This document shows, piece after piece, positions 48,346 to 60,974 of a stretch of 64,000 bases of DNA; the stretch's first letter is position 1; each line of letters opens with the position of its first letter. The position numbers and the translations under genes were made by a program. The stretch is from contig NC_071671.1 of assembly GCF_028554725.1 (NCBI RefSeq), forward strand, positions 4,126,501-4,190,500, in the 5' to 3' direction. The notes below the pieces were generated by a model. It worked only from the letters and a program-made list of their open reading frames with translations, did no database searches and was not told the origin of the DNA. The stretch is from Zeugodacus cucurbitae. Its lineage: Eukaryota > Arthropoda > Insecta > Diptera > Tephritidae.

Positions 48346-49124
48346 ATGAAATCTGCTTGAATAGCTTGTAATCTCCACTAAAAGAAAGACTACTTTGAAT
48401 AGAAAAACGTACACAAGAGACCCACTACAGATTCTTATCAGAAACAGCTGTATTATTAGAACTTATCAAAATCTCACATATTCTTTTTTAAAGCAAATTA
48501 TCAGCGAGAAGATCACCACATTTCTGCCACCATATGCTTTGCTTCTCAGAACAACTCGTTTTGAATATGCAGCGAGCAAAAAACGCAAAGAACAGTTGAG
48601 AAAGACCACAAGAGCACGCAATTTGTGGTCTCAAACAATAGTTCTTTGTCGTTTGCTGATTATTCAAGAAACACAAGTTCTATATGAGTATGAGCTGAGC
48701 TCAACATGTGCAAGGGATTCTTCAGATAAACTCGTATGTGTGCATCTTCACATGTTAATCTATTGCTGGTGTCTCACATAGCGGCTTTGTGACAAACAAC
48801 AGTATGCCTTTTATCTAGATTTTCAACCTGTATAGAATGTTTTGGCATTTGCGTTCAGAGAAAGTGAAATTCCAATGTGAAATGTGTGGTGATAATCGGA
48901 CAACTGAGATGTTAGATTAGAGGATATAGTGATGCTGGTGCTGATGTGAATTGGAAAATGAAGTGCAGATGTGAACTTTTCCGGTTAATGAGAATGTCAT
49001 ATGTTAGAAGGACTATATTTATAACATTGGAGAGGCTTACGAGCCTTATATTTGTAAACTCTAGAGGACATGAAGTATACATATATTATTATTTCTAGCA
49101 TTTTTTGGTGTTCATCTTGAAAGT

Positions 49125-49420
49125 TCGTTTCGATATAAAATTTATACGAGAGAAATGTAAATAAATGTTGGGTAGTCCCATGCAGATATCTTCAAAGGTA
49201 TCTGGAACAATATTATGTCGAAACTACTGCTTATAAGCTCACGAAAGATAGGTAGACAAAATACATAAGAGTGGAAGTACTGAAATATTAGTTCCAATAC
49301 AAAATTCATACAAAAGAAAGAAGAAATGTTCTATAGACCCCATCTAGCTTTCATAAAAATCTCTATAGTACAACCATTTCAAAACTACCTGCTTTCGAGG
49401 TCCTGTAGTTTAAACAGACG
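49125..49420. repeat. Two diverged tandem units, period about 165 bp
   Basis: About 49125-49247 and 49289-49405 share ATAAAATTTATACGAGAGAAA/ACAAAATTCATACAAAAGAAA-type sequence, GAAATGTT, AGTCCCAT/GACCCCAT and AAACTACTGCTT/AAACTACCTGCTT. A further, weaker unit may follow to about 49550. Confidence 0.5.
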
Positions 49421-49550
49421 GATTATAAAAGACGTGGAAACACTGGAATCGTCTTAAGATTCGGAATATATATATATCAAGTCCAATAACTCAACCATTG
49501 CATACAAACAGATCGATGAATCTATAAAACTATTTCTTGTTTCTTCACGA

Positions 49551-51784
49551 ATGCTCTCATTTATGTACCTCTCAGATCTTACGAGCTCCGTCACTTCAAC
49601 TCATACCTTGTTAAGCTACAAAAGTCACTTGAATCCATCACTGCTCAGTGTGAAGTGGATTTTGAGGCTGTTCGCCTACACTTAACCTATAATTACATAC
49701 AGACGGTCGTATGTGGCACTTGAGGTGGCCACATTTGGGGCAGGTGTCAAAACAATTTGGCACAAAAGAGACAAGCTACATAAATTTAGGTGAAACAGAA
49801 ATTAAGCAAGACCAAGCAAATAACTCAAAATGTAAACCAGCATATAAAAACATACTCGTACTACACAAATGGACTGAAATGCAAAAACCTGTAAGCATAA
49901 AGCGAAATCATACAAATGAACTGTCTACCAAGCAGCAGATGAAGGCAATAAAAAAGTGAGGTTAACGATTGGTGCTTACACGCGGCAGTCTCACAGCTCC
50001 TTGAAAATTTTTATATTTAGCGCTTTCCTGTTACTTCGTCCAAAGTGTTGGTTATATAATTATAGGCAACACCTTGAATACGTGTAAGGTGTCATGATAT
50101 GTGTGGCAACAAAGCCGACAAAAGATTTTTTTCTTCAATACGCATAGCTGTCAGTGGCAAGCAAAGATTTTTTAATTTTTTTTTGTAATTTTTTTTGTGA
50201 AAGAGTTTCGAAAAATGCGCTTTGAGTTGCGAGTTCAAATGTGTGTGTGTGTGAGTGCTACAAATACAGCTAATTTACCGACAAGGCGCCAACATTAATT
50301 GCAGGTTATTATAGCGCAGGTGAAACAGAAAAACAACAATAACTAACAAAAGAGTAGCATCTCACTGCTAAAAAAATGTTTACAACAAGTGGGATGCAAA
50401 AACAAAAACATGAAGAAAACAGGATCAGCTCGGTTGAGATGTTCAGTTGTTATAGTTGTAAAAATCGTAATTGTTGTTATTCCAAAATACATTTTAATTA
50501 TAGCTTTTGACCTACCTACAAATGTAATAAACAACCTTGCTTCATAGCACACAACAAGTGCCTAGGGTAGGTCAGCTTGAGGAAAAAATAAGGTGTAAAT
50601 TTTGGTTGATTCTTCAGCGTCTAACAAAACAAGTTGTTGTTGTTGTATAAAAATTTTCAAGAACACTTCCTCGATTTTATTGTTATTTTATTTAAATTGT
50701 TGCACTATTTCAGCATTGCCGAAGCGTCGTTGGCTGCCATTTAACGCCGCATGACATGGCACCTTACTCGCTGCGGAGGAGCGTATGTAGGGCATTTGAC
50801 GCAGGGCACCTAACCGAACAGCGGGTGTGCTACGCCACAGGTGAATATTGTATTTGTATAGTTGTTGTTGTATTTACAGAATTTTTGGAAACAACAACTA
50901 TTTTTGTCTTCGTTCTAAAGGGAAATGTAAACTCATCATTTAGGGGCGTTAACGCAATTTCTCAAACTGAACGCACCGACTGACTACCATACTCGTTGTA
51001 TGTTAAGCAGGAAAGAGTCGTGTTTACCGCGCACATAATAAGCAGTTATATTACAGTTAAAGCAACAATCAATTACATTAAGTATCAGTGCGTGCGTATG
51101 TAAGTCATTGGAACCTGCATAACGGAAGCCAAGTAGTGTAAAAGAAAGTGAACCGATGTTATAATTGCTCCCCTTATGTATGTGCAACACTTGCTGCGCA
51201 GCAGGATGTGGCACCTTACACCTACACACGTTGCAAGCGACGGGTTTTCACACTCCTTTGGCGTTATTTTCTTCACATGCGGCATGAAAATCTTACACTT
51301 TGGTACAAGTGCAGCTGTAATTTTGATTTTTTTTGAGATGATTAGCTGCAAATTTCCTTAAAGGAAGAAATCAATTTGATTGTTGTAGTAATTATAGGGA
51401 GATTTCAGGGTTTAAGAATGTTGAGGTTATTTTTTCAATTAATTGACTGAAGATAGTGAGATCTTTGGTCGCTGAAGAGCTGAGTTTGACGCACTTTTGG
51501 TTATGGTAGCCTTTGATATTGAGGCAAGATATGAATTATTTTCATCCTCCATCATGTTCTTCTATTTTTTCGATCTTCTCATTCAGTGCAATATGCAATT
51601 TTGGTAAATGTATCGGTAATTTTGTTATTAGCATCCCTAGTTGAATCTTCAAACCCTAGTTTAGATCTAACCTTCTTATAGCCATGTCAGAAAAATATGT
51701 CTCAGAAAGGTCAACCAATCGCCTATTCAATCAAACTCATCTGGTCGAGATATTTCAATATACCACACATCGGATTCTGGAATA
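49551..51784. other. Non-coding stretch
   Basis: Contains a TG microsatellite (about 50240-50253), poly-T near 50170-50200 and TTG repeats near 50634-50645. No gene or mobile element recognised. Confidence 0.4.
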
Positions 51785-52191
51785 AGGGGCCCTCCATAAA
51801 TTACGTCACACCCTGAAGGGGGGGGAGGGTATCATTCAGAAGTGACATTGTGTGACAAGGGGCAGGGGGGGTCAAAAGCTTTGTGACATCACATTTCAAA
51901 ATTTAGGACAATATCGCTCTGCTGCGCTCCTGGGTGCTAGACGACTGGCTGCTCTGTACCACGCCGATCACGCAGCAGCATAATTAAGTATCTATTATTT
52001 CTAGACTAGTCATTCGTTGTCTCTGTACTTTAATATTTCACTAAATGTTGATTTTATTAAAGATTATTCAATAAATATAAGAATAAATAAAATAACCTGT
52101 TTTTTTATGATAAATGCATACAATTGGAAAAGGAGGGGGGAGGGGTTAAAAAGTCCTTAAATTCGTGTGACGTAATTTATGGATGGCCCCT
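51785..52191. mobile_element. 407-bp MITE-like element with 27-bp TIRs
   Basis: The left end AGGGGCCCTCCATAAATTAC, continuing GTCACAC (51785-51811), and the right end GTGTGACGTAATTTATGGAT, continuing GGCCCCT (52165-52191), are inverted repeats with one mismatch in 27. Inside both ends lie G-rich tracts (GAAGGGGGGGGAGGG near 51814; GGAGGGGGGAGGGG near 52132). The middle is unrelated AT-rich or GC-mixed DNA without a transposase. No clear target duplication is visible. GGGGCC(A/C)TCCATAAATTACGT ends are widespread in insect genomes. From memory I associate them with Phantom/Mutator-like elements, but the superfamily should be treated as unproven. Confidence 0.85.
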
Positions 52192-55100
52192 AATGGTACA
52201 AGCAATACTTGATAAAATTAATCGAAAAAGGTCCCTTATTACCACTTAAGCAACAGTTCTTCAAGATCTAAAGGCCATAATTACCACCAAACAAAGATTT
52301 AATCCCCAATTCTGCTGCTTCCCACTTCAAAAAAAGCAACGAAAGACCTCCAACTTGCGTGTCAATGCCAGCGATAAGCCTCCACACGAAGTAACGCATA
52401 CGAGCGTGCGGCCAGAACTTTCAGTGCCAATTTCTATCATCATATTTCAGTACATGCCATGTCAGAAAGCATTAATTTATGCATATGACAATGCCAACAG
52501 CGTTGAAATTGTATTGAAGTTGGATTTTAAAACGAAATGTTTGCTGTGTTTATATCAGTTTACAAGCTTAAGTGGCGCGCGTGTGCAGCGCATGTGGTGG
52601 CAGGCCGGCAAACAAAGCTTACATAAGCAAATAAATACAATAAATATAAGAGTGCAATAGTACTAGAAGGCTTGGCGAGTGCCCAATCGAAGGCCATTAA
52701 AAACACGCTTGCCTGCTGATCTGTATCGAAGTCTTCAAAAAAAAAGAAACGAGAAATATATCAAAATGCATAAAAATGTGTTGCTCAAGCTACAGGCTTG
52801 CACCCATTTTACACATATTCAATCATTTAAATGTCACTTGCATTAGACAGCAAGCGACTCACCACATTCAGCTTGCCAAACGCTAATGGAAAACCCTTCC
52901 TATATATTGCCTACTGTAAGCATTTTTTATGCGCTCGTTTATTTACATACTTGTTGTTGTTGTAAATATTATTTGTGTTGTTGTTATTGTACGTTTCATC
53001 GTTTTTTCGCCGCACTTACACTAATTACAATATCAAATATTTGAACTTTTTAATTTAGATTGATGACATAAATTTGTCTGCCCGCGAAATCCGACAAATG
53101 GAAATGCCACGACAAACATTGTCGTTTGCTTTTGTCGCTTTCAATGCTTATACTACATAAGCGTTTGTAAGCACAATTTCGAATGTGTTTTGTCTTTTTA
53201 TGGGTTCTCCACACCCTTTGCCATGGTCTTGCTGCGCTCAAATGTGTATTAGTCATGTGGAAAAATATGATGAATGACTTTGGTAGCATTTCAAATTTTT
53301 ACAATCATCAAAAGACAACAACCACAGCAGTATTAACAAATGTTTCTATGGGTTGGGGGTGTTGGAAATTGAATTCAAGCGAGCGACAAGCGTATGTCAG
53401 CGGTGACGTAAAGCGGAAACAATCATAGAAGTATGAAGAAAATATTTCATACATAAGTGAGTAAGCGAAAGAGCAGCACATGAAAGCAGAAAAGGTCTGT
53501 TTGCAACAAAAGCTTAAAGTTTATGAATATTTAAACGGAAATCAAAAGACCATGAGTTGTTAAAAAATATATTTTTTGGTTATGTGATGAATTTTGTGAC
53601 TCATGTGAGTAATCTCGACTCCATTGGTAAGCTAATTTCGGAAACAGTTGCTGAAATAATTTAGTACAATCGCTTATGCTGTTGTATATAGCATGTGTTT
53701 TGAGTTGAGATTGTTTTGTTGGACAGTTAAAGGTGATCTGTAGCACTTTAAATAAATCTAAGAGGATCTAAAAACACTGTTATGAATTCTAGATAATTCA
53801 ATCGATAATAACTTCATAAAATACAATCTGAAAATATATTGCAGAGCCGATTATGATGAGAGAGTAGACCTAAGTCAGTACAAAGTTTGGAAATACTTCC
53901 TATGTTCTAAAAGCAGAACTCCAGAAAAATAGATTCTGGTGATTTGGCCTCCTCTGCTTTAATCGGATATCATTCTCATAAGCTGAAGAAATGTTGAAAG
54001 CTAAAAATCTGTCATGGAGATCCAGTTTAAAAACTATGAAACAGCTTATCGCTGGAACTCAAGATCTGATCTGATCTGAAAGAAAGACAGGTATTTTAAA
54101 AAATATATCTTCGAAATTTATATCATCTAGATGTTGAATCCAGGTTCTGCTTAAAATTCTTCTGCTTCCTGTCAATTGAAATGTTCTAAAAGTTATAAAC
54201 CCTCTTCGATTGGCTGATGGGTGTTATGAAACCCTATTTCATGTAAGAAATATAACTATATAACTGAAAAGTTTTAAATTTGCTCATAATATGAATTTAG
54301 AACACGTCTTCTACGGTTAAAGCTTTCTAATTTCCATGGATTTCATGAATTTTTTTAGTTTTATAAGCTTATTGTGAATAATTTTGAGGTTAGGTGCATT
54401 ACGAAATAACAACGTCGGTTCTGAACGTCTTAAAATCATATAATTTTTAGTCAGAAATAAGAACTAAATTTTACTGCTCTGCTTTGCCTAAAATTTTACT
54501 TGCCTCCAACTACATTACAGAAATAATCAAGAAATAATCCAAATAATTAAGAAATAGAAAGATAAAAAGAAGAAAGATTGTAACAAATATCTAATAATAT
54601 CGTATTTCGCTTATCAGCTCCTTTCATTTGCACTTAAGCCATTCTTCGAAATAAAAGAAGCCTATAATTTAATCCTCTCCTTGCAGCCTGTAATAGTCTC
54701 ATTTCTTGCATATACCATTGATGCGCCAACGAAAACAACTCAAAAGCAGGTGCCTTAACGCTAATACGATGTGACAGCGACGAAGTCCTGCTACCAAACA
54801 AAAGAAACAACCGAAAATTGAATAAATAAAATGCCACTACAACTAATCAGCTCATATAATTTCATATATGCAATCGAAGATTGACCCACATTAAGGATTT
54901 GTAGGAGTATACAACAACAAAAATAAAAGAATTCAATCAATTTGGGTAACAAATTTCCAGCACTAATGAGCAACAAATTCCAACAAAATGTCAAGACAAA
55001 GCATATAAGAAGGACACAAACACAAAAAAAAACAAAAATAAATAAGTTGATAATATAACTAATGCATTATAATGCGGTAGTGAATCCAACATTATATAAA

Positions 55101-55377
55101 TACATATGTATAAGCAAGAGATAGAAGCAAAAGTCATAACAAAAGCGAGTCAGCGCAGCGCAGTAGTGTGTTTAGCGTAGCGAGAAAAGTGAATTTATTC
55201 AAGTAAAATGACAATTGTAGGATTTTACTCTTTGTATGTGTGTGTGGAGTGTCCTTTCCTCACAGCATCAGCTGCTTATAAAATTGAATTGACATGCAGT
55301 TGGGTAAGTACAAATGTGTACAGGTAAAGCAATCATATTTTTATTTGGTACCAACGGTTTTGGCTACCTTACACATC
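52192..55377. other. Non-coding stretch
   Basis: A TTGTTGTTG tract lies near 52952-52964. The plus frame at 52355-52660 (101 codons) lacks domains. Nothing else is recognised. Confidence 0.4.
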
Positions 55378-55521
55378 ATGAAGGCATCCCTTATTTATAT
55401 TATTTTTATATTTCTCACAACAACAGCTATCAGTAAGGAGCCAGGAAAGTTACTGCTGATCACATATGCGTGGTCCTTAGCTGCCGAAAACCACGAGATG
55501 TATACAAATTATATGCCATAA
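55378..55521 (+). CDS. Candidate 47-residue secreted-peptide ORF, weak
   Basis: From the ATG at 55378 the frame reads MKASLIYIIFIFLTTTAISK and then a polar tail ending in a TAA at 55519-55521. Lys followed by about 14 hydrophobic residues and a small-residue region (TTTAIS) has the form of a signal peptide, leaving a mature peptide of about 28 residues without Cys. The frame is also open upstream to 55294, but the inner ATG gives the better secretory start. CTTATAAAA at 55274-55282 could be a TATA box, and GGGTAAGT near 55300 looks like a splice donor. No family is recognised. Chance remains the likelier explanation. Confidence 0.15.
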   Translation: MKASLIYIIFIFLTTTAISKEPGKLLLITYAWSLAAENHEMYTNYMP

Positions 55522-58500
55522 GAAGTATACGAAAGGATAAGAGCGAATAAGTAGCAGTGGTGGAGAAGACATACTAACTATGTTAACTCACAATGAAGGC
55601 ATATATATATGTAGGGACTTTATATCCCCCACCAAATCCACTGACCATGTTGATAACGTCGAGCGGAGGCGGATATCTAATAATAATCTGTAGGAGTGGC
55701 CAACCACAAATACTCTGCAGTGGCTAAACTAATGATGACACACATTTCATAACGAAATATATGAAGGAAAAATATAATAAAAGTATGCAAAGAAAGTACT
55801 GTAAAGAAAGTAAGGTAGTGAGTTTTGAGTTTAAGGGAAGAAGAAATGAGTGTAGCTGTGCGCTGCAGCTTCGTTTTATGTCTGCTCTTAACCACGAACA
55901 GCCACTACAGTTGATAGCTCTATAGTATGTAAGTACATTTGTATTTCTATATAAATTTACAGTTATGCGCGTGTGGTGCTGTAACGTGACGTCCAGTCAC
56001 GCTTCATATTGAATACGTTTTATTAGCAGTGAATATCTACTAACACATAAACACTTATAAAGACACTAACTGAACTTACTTAAGCACTTTGGTATACTTT
56101 CTTAAGGATGTGCTGCCATAGAGGACACAAACACACACACATACTATTTATTTTCTTATTAGCAGCATGTATTTACTCCTCTTGCTACATTGACTGCCTT
56201 CCTCAGCTACTAGTTGTCGTAGTCCCTGTACTTATGTGCTTTTACTAAATATGTTAGTGTTGTTCTTGCTACGCTTTCGGTTATTTTGGACACAAATAAC
56301 AAATAGACCTGGGACAACCACAGCTGCCTCAACACAAGCTTTTGCCTGTGTTTATTTGCTAAGATTCTTCCTTCTTCCTGTGGCTGGCCAATAAAATGTA
56401 TAATATATGAGCATAAATGTGTGGCACATTCACTGCTTCGTCTACAACAAACATATCATTTCATTAAGTTGTTATCCTGTTTATAAAATTATGAGTGCTT
56501 AGTGTGTAAATTGGTGTTTTTATTAGTGGTACATGAGTGTTTTCTTTGGTCAGAACTCAGAGTTGGTTAAAGAAAAACTTGACGCTTGATTTTCTTGCCA
56601 ATTGTAAATCTAATTAGATTGTCTTAGAATTAGTAAATAGTTATATTATAATTAGATAGGGTTAACAATGATCACTGAAGAAATCAAGTCATGTGTAAAG
56701 TAAACAAGTTGAAGAAAAGCACTCGCTAGATGTCGCTGTGGAAGATAACTTAAAAACATCCTTATACACGAGAAATTTCTGTAGACTTCATAAAAAATAT
56801 TGCCTGGGATTGCAAGAGGCTTCCATTTCTGACACCTCATGGCACCAGAATTTGCAAAAGTGTTCGTGGAAGAGAGTCTTCAAACCATTATCTCAGTATT
56901 TCAGCGCTTTGATGGAACTGTTATCAATATACAAAGTTTAAATTAATAAAAATTTATGAAAAATGCATCAAAATAGAAAACTTGAATTTCGATATATTTT
57001 ATGGATTCTTTTTTCAAATGTTGAGCCTAATCTTATGACTAATTTCAGCTTAGAATTTTAATATTTTCAGGAAAATAGTATATTCTTCAACATTTAATGA
57101 CTGAAGAGTTTATAAAAAGTTTAATTTTTCGAAAAAAATACTTTCCGTGGTGTGCTATTGCCTACCAAGAAACGACTAGGCTATTAAGACTGCAGTTACT
57201 AGTAAAATTCATAATTCCAACATATATGAAGTGCACTTAGCTTCGGCAGACATCTGAACTACCTTTCCACAGACTGTTTACCAGCTAAACAAACTTCTGA
57301 TATCAAAAGTCTACCAGTTCAATGGTAATCCAAACTTCTGATACAAAATTATTTCCCAAAAGCCTACATTATCTTGTGAACCTGTATATAATTTCAACGC
57401 TCATCCGGTTTTTGTAAGCAGCTTACTTTTGTTACGTAATTAGGCAAAGTTTATAAGTATTTGTCATGTTTACCCCCCAACAATAATCCCACAGATATTC
57501 AGCAGCACATTACGAAAAGCCCCCACAGCTAGTTGCATGTCAACTAATTGTCCGGGATTTGAAAAACTAAGTACTCGCATGCATGCGCTTTTGAAGCTGT
57601 CGAAAAATGTCGCTACACGCTTTGACAATTGAGAGAAAATCGAAACGAGCTATGTATCTGACTGGCAAACGCTAAGCACCGCAGTAGTCAAAGCAAGGCA
57701 CATTTAGGAAAACCGCGACATTCTGAAATGATTATGCACATGAAATGCTGAATTGTTTAAATATCCCAACAATGCGCGAGGCATGTGTGCATATAAACCG
57801 TTATGTATGATTTTCGGGTATTTAACGGGATGATGGATTACATTGCTGACTTTTGGGCCACTAAGCAATGGCCAACAGCGCAAGCACAACGCAAAGGGGA
57901 TTGACTGGAATTAACAACATACAACAACTATTGTATATGTTGTTGTTGTTCACGCGCATAATTTACGTAATCGCCGCGCATAACATTTTCGTCATTGTGC
58001 TGTCACTATTTGTCAAATCAGTCAGTCAGCGCGTTAGTTGTGATAGTTCGTGGCAATTGGTTACAACTATGTCTGTCTGTGTTTGTGCTCAAATTTCATG
58101 TCAACATGTGTTTGTGTGTGCGTTTGACAGCAATTGCACTTGAAGCTGTTAACAATCTCCAAACGTGTTGCTCGTTGTTGTTGTAATCATAATAATTGTA
58201 TGTCGCTGTTGGTGCTGTCATTGACGACAGATTATTACGATTTCGCTTTGGGCTTGACTCGAAGGGGGGGAAATGTGGCAACAGCATCAGTCAGCAAGCA
58301 GCATTAAATGGAATGGAAGCGTTCTCAACATTACATACATATAAACAGAAGTAAGTATATTATTATTGAGCGCGGCGTGCGTTTGTAGCATATGCCACAA
58401 TGTTCTAGTTATGATTTAAGTGCTCTATGCTCATTTTATGTGGCGGCCCTTATGATACTCATTGCAATTAATACCAATTTGTTGATAATTGTTCATCACA

Positions 58501-60468
58501 AAAATAAAATATTTAGAACAAAGCCGTGAACATATGTTGTGGCTAACTGTGTCAGTGATGACTACTCCATCATAACAGCACATAATGATGTGACGCCCAA
58601 ATTTGGTGCGCTAATAAATGATTTGGTTAATGTGACTGCTGTTGCCTTTGTCACAATTGAACTGAATTATAGTTTATGTTGTTTAACTATATTTTTAGAC
58701 ACTTGCAACATATTGCAGTGGGTATAATAGTTTTGTCTATATAAGCAAAACATATTACATTTTTAAGAGGGATTACTATCAAAATAGGTCCCAAAATTTA
58801 TCCTATATGAGGACACAATCTTGCCATAAAGTTATATTATAGCTGGCTTTCTTAAAATAACATGAGAGATCCAAACAAAACTTATCGTGAACTGACTGAA
58901 ATCGGTTTACATTTCCTAGGCAACAGAGTCCAAATAATATATAATATTCAGTGATCCTCCTCAGTAAAAAAATTTATTTCCCAGATGAGAGGTGAAATAT
59001 CTTAATAAACCTAATCAAATTTGCTCTACAAAGCTTTGAAAGATCTCTCATCAATAAGCCTGTAACAACACAAAAGAAATTCTAACTTCCGGTTCCACAT
59101 TTCCCTTCTTATTTCTCTTCTTCCTTTACTTTTACTATTTTTTAGAGTATTTTCTATTCGGTTCCGCCCGAAATTGTCTCCACCCCACATATTTACCATA
59201 TATTTAGCAATTCCCTTTAATTTTGTGCTTTTTCACACTCTCCACACTCCACATATGTAATAAGCCATTCGTTTCGCTAGTCACTTTATTACAATACACA
59301 CTCACTCATTCATACAGTACTCTATTCATTAGCTGAATATTTCGTTTGTACTGATTGACTTTTACTGCTTTTACTAATTAGTGTAAATTGTACTAAATTT
59401 TTGCTACGTTGCATGACACAATTACTACTCTGTGATAAGCACATACACTGTGTACTACGTGTCATTCAATTAGCTGTCATGTTTTGCTTATTCTTCAGGG
59501 ACGACATCTAGTGACCTCTTTATGCATTAAACATCACTCCAATAATTATTGCGAAAGTCCAATAAGAATTTTGCTGCATTCTTACATAACTACCTCACTC
59601 AAATTGTTTCTAATTAGATGTTTGTGATGCTTTGAGGTCACAAGAATAGGAAATATTACATTTCACTAATAAGAAATTAGGTCAAAAAAGTAAAAAATTT
59701 AAAGAGACTGAGCAGAAATTTCATTTGAGATGTTATATTGCAATATTCTCATAAAATTTTGTTTTAAATCTAAAAATTATGATATACATATCATCCGCTC
59801 TTTCATAAAATTAGAATGTTTAAATTTCCTGACTATCAATTTCCCACAATTATTTTTCTAAGTTTTGAAAGTATACTTTGCAATAAGTATATTTGTATGC
59901 ATATATACAAACACCCGCAGACTTTCAACCCAAAGTTGACAAGTACTTTTCAAATTTTCCCACAATTTTCTGATTATCCAAAATGCACGTAGTTAGACAA
60001 TTATTCAATTTTCACCAACCAAAACTGAATGTGAGTTTTCAAATTCAAGCGATTACGTTGAAATTACATAAGTTGTGTATCGAAGTTACGTGCGGTTAAT
60101 GTTGGTTGATGAAATCTATACAAGTGTTGATGGAAAAATTATGTGAACGGGAGTAAATTTGATTTAATTTTTTTTTGGCTTGAGATTTTATGACAGCTGG
60201 TAAGAATAGAATTTCGTTTGAATAGTATTTAAATAAGTATAAATATTTGAAATTATTAAAGTAATTTTTCCTTAACAATATTTTAAACTAAATATCTTTA
60301 TAAAATTTCTTAAATACATCTGTACATCTTTTTAAAAATATTGTGAATAATTTTTGAATCTGAATGGCTAATAAATTAAAGTGATATACACATATAAACT
60401 AATACCTTATGATTATATTATACAATGTAAATCAATATTTTTTACAAAAAAAAATCTCTGCTGAATTA
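55522..60468. other. Long non-coding stretch
   Basis: TTGTTGTTG tracts lie at about 57937-57950 and 58172-58183. Short frames (up to 91 codons) were checked without recognisable domains. No mobile element was identified by eye. Confidence 0.4.
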
Positions 60469-60972
60469 CAGTGGAACTTCCGTAACTCGAACTTCTATAA
60501 GTCGAAGATCTCCATTACTCGAACTTTTGCATTGGCAATAGCGTTTAGAAATCAAATTTCATACAAATTTCCTTCCATAAATCAAACTTTTCGACCAGGA
60601 CATAATACAAAATTTAAAATTTTACTAACGAAGCAGTATTTTAAAAAATTCCCTATATATCGTATGAGGCGAACAAAAAAAATGTGATTTTACATTTAAG
60701 GATTGCAAAAATCATATAACAAAGACAACAAAGGATACAGACGTCGAGAGCCAAACAATAGCAAACTGCTACAAACAAAATTACAGAATATATGTTCTAA
60801 CGAATGTTTATAAAACTTTATGCGTAGTTAAAAACTAAAAATTTGCTTAAATCTATATTTTACAGCTTTTCGAAAAATTTTATGTTTTAATGAAAAATTC
60901 TATAACTTAAAGAGTCTCTAACTCGAATTTTTTTTGTGGAGTATGGTGATTCGAGTTAGAGAAGTTCCACTG
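60469..60972. mobile_element. Pogo/Tigger-like TIR element, 504 bp, TA-flanked
   Basis: The left end CAGTGGAACTTCCGTAACTC (60469 on) and the right end, read on the minus strand as CAGTGGAACTTCTCTAACTC, are inverted repeats matching at 21 of 23 positions. TA lies immediately outside both (60467-60468, 60973-60974), as in Tc1/mariner/pogo insertions. TAACTCGAA- and ACTCGAAC-type motifs recur inside each end. In the middle, the plus strand at 60731-60790 reads KDTDVESQTIANCYKQ, resembling the TIANCF motif near the C-terminus of pogo/Tigger transposases. That is a weak hint that this is a deletion derivative rather than an unrelated MITE. Not autonomous. Confidence 0.85.
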
Positions 60973-60974
60973 TA

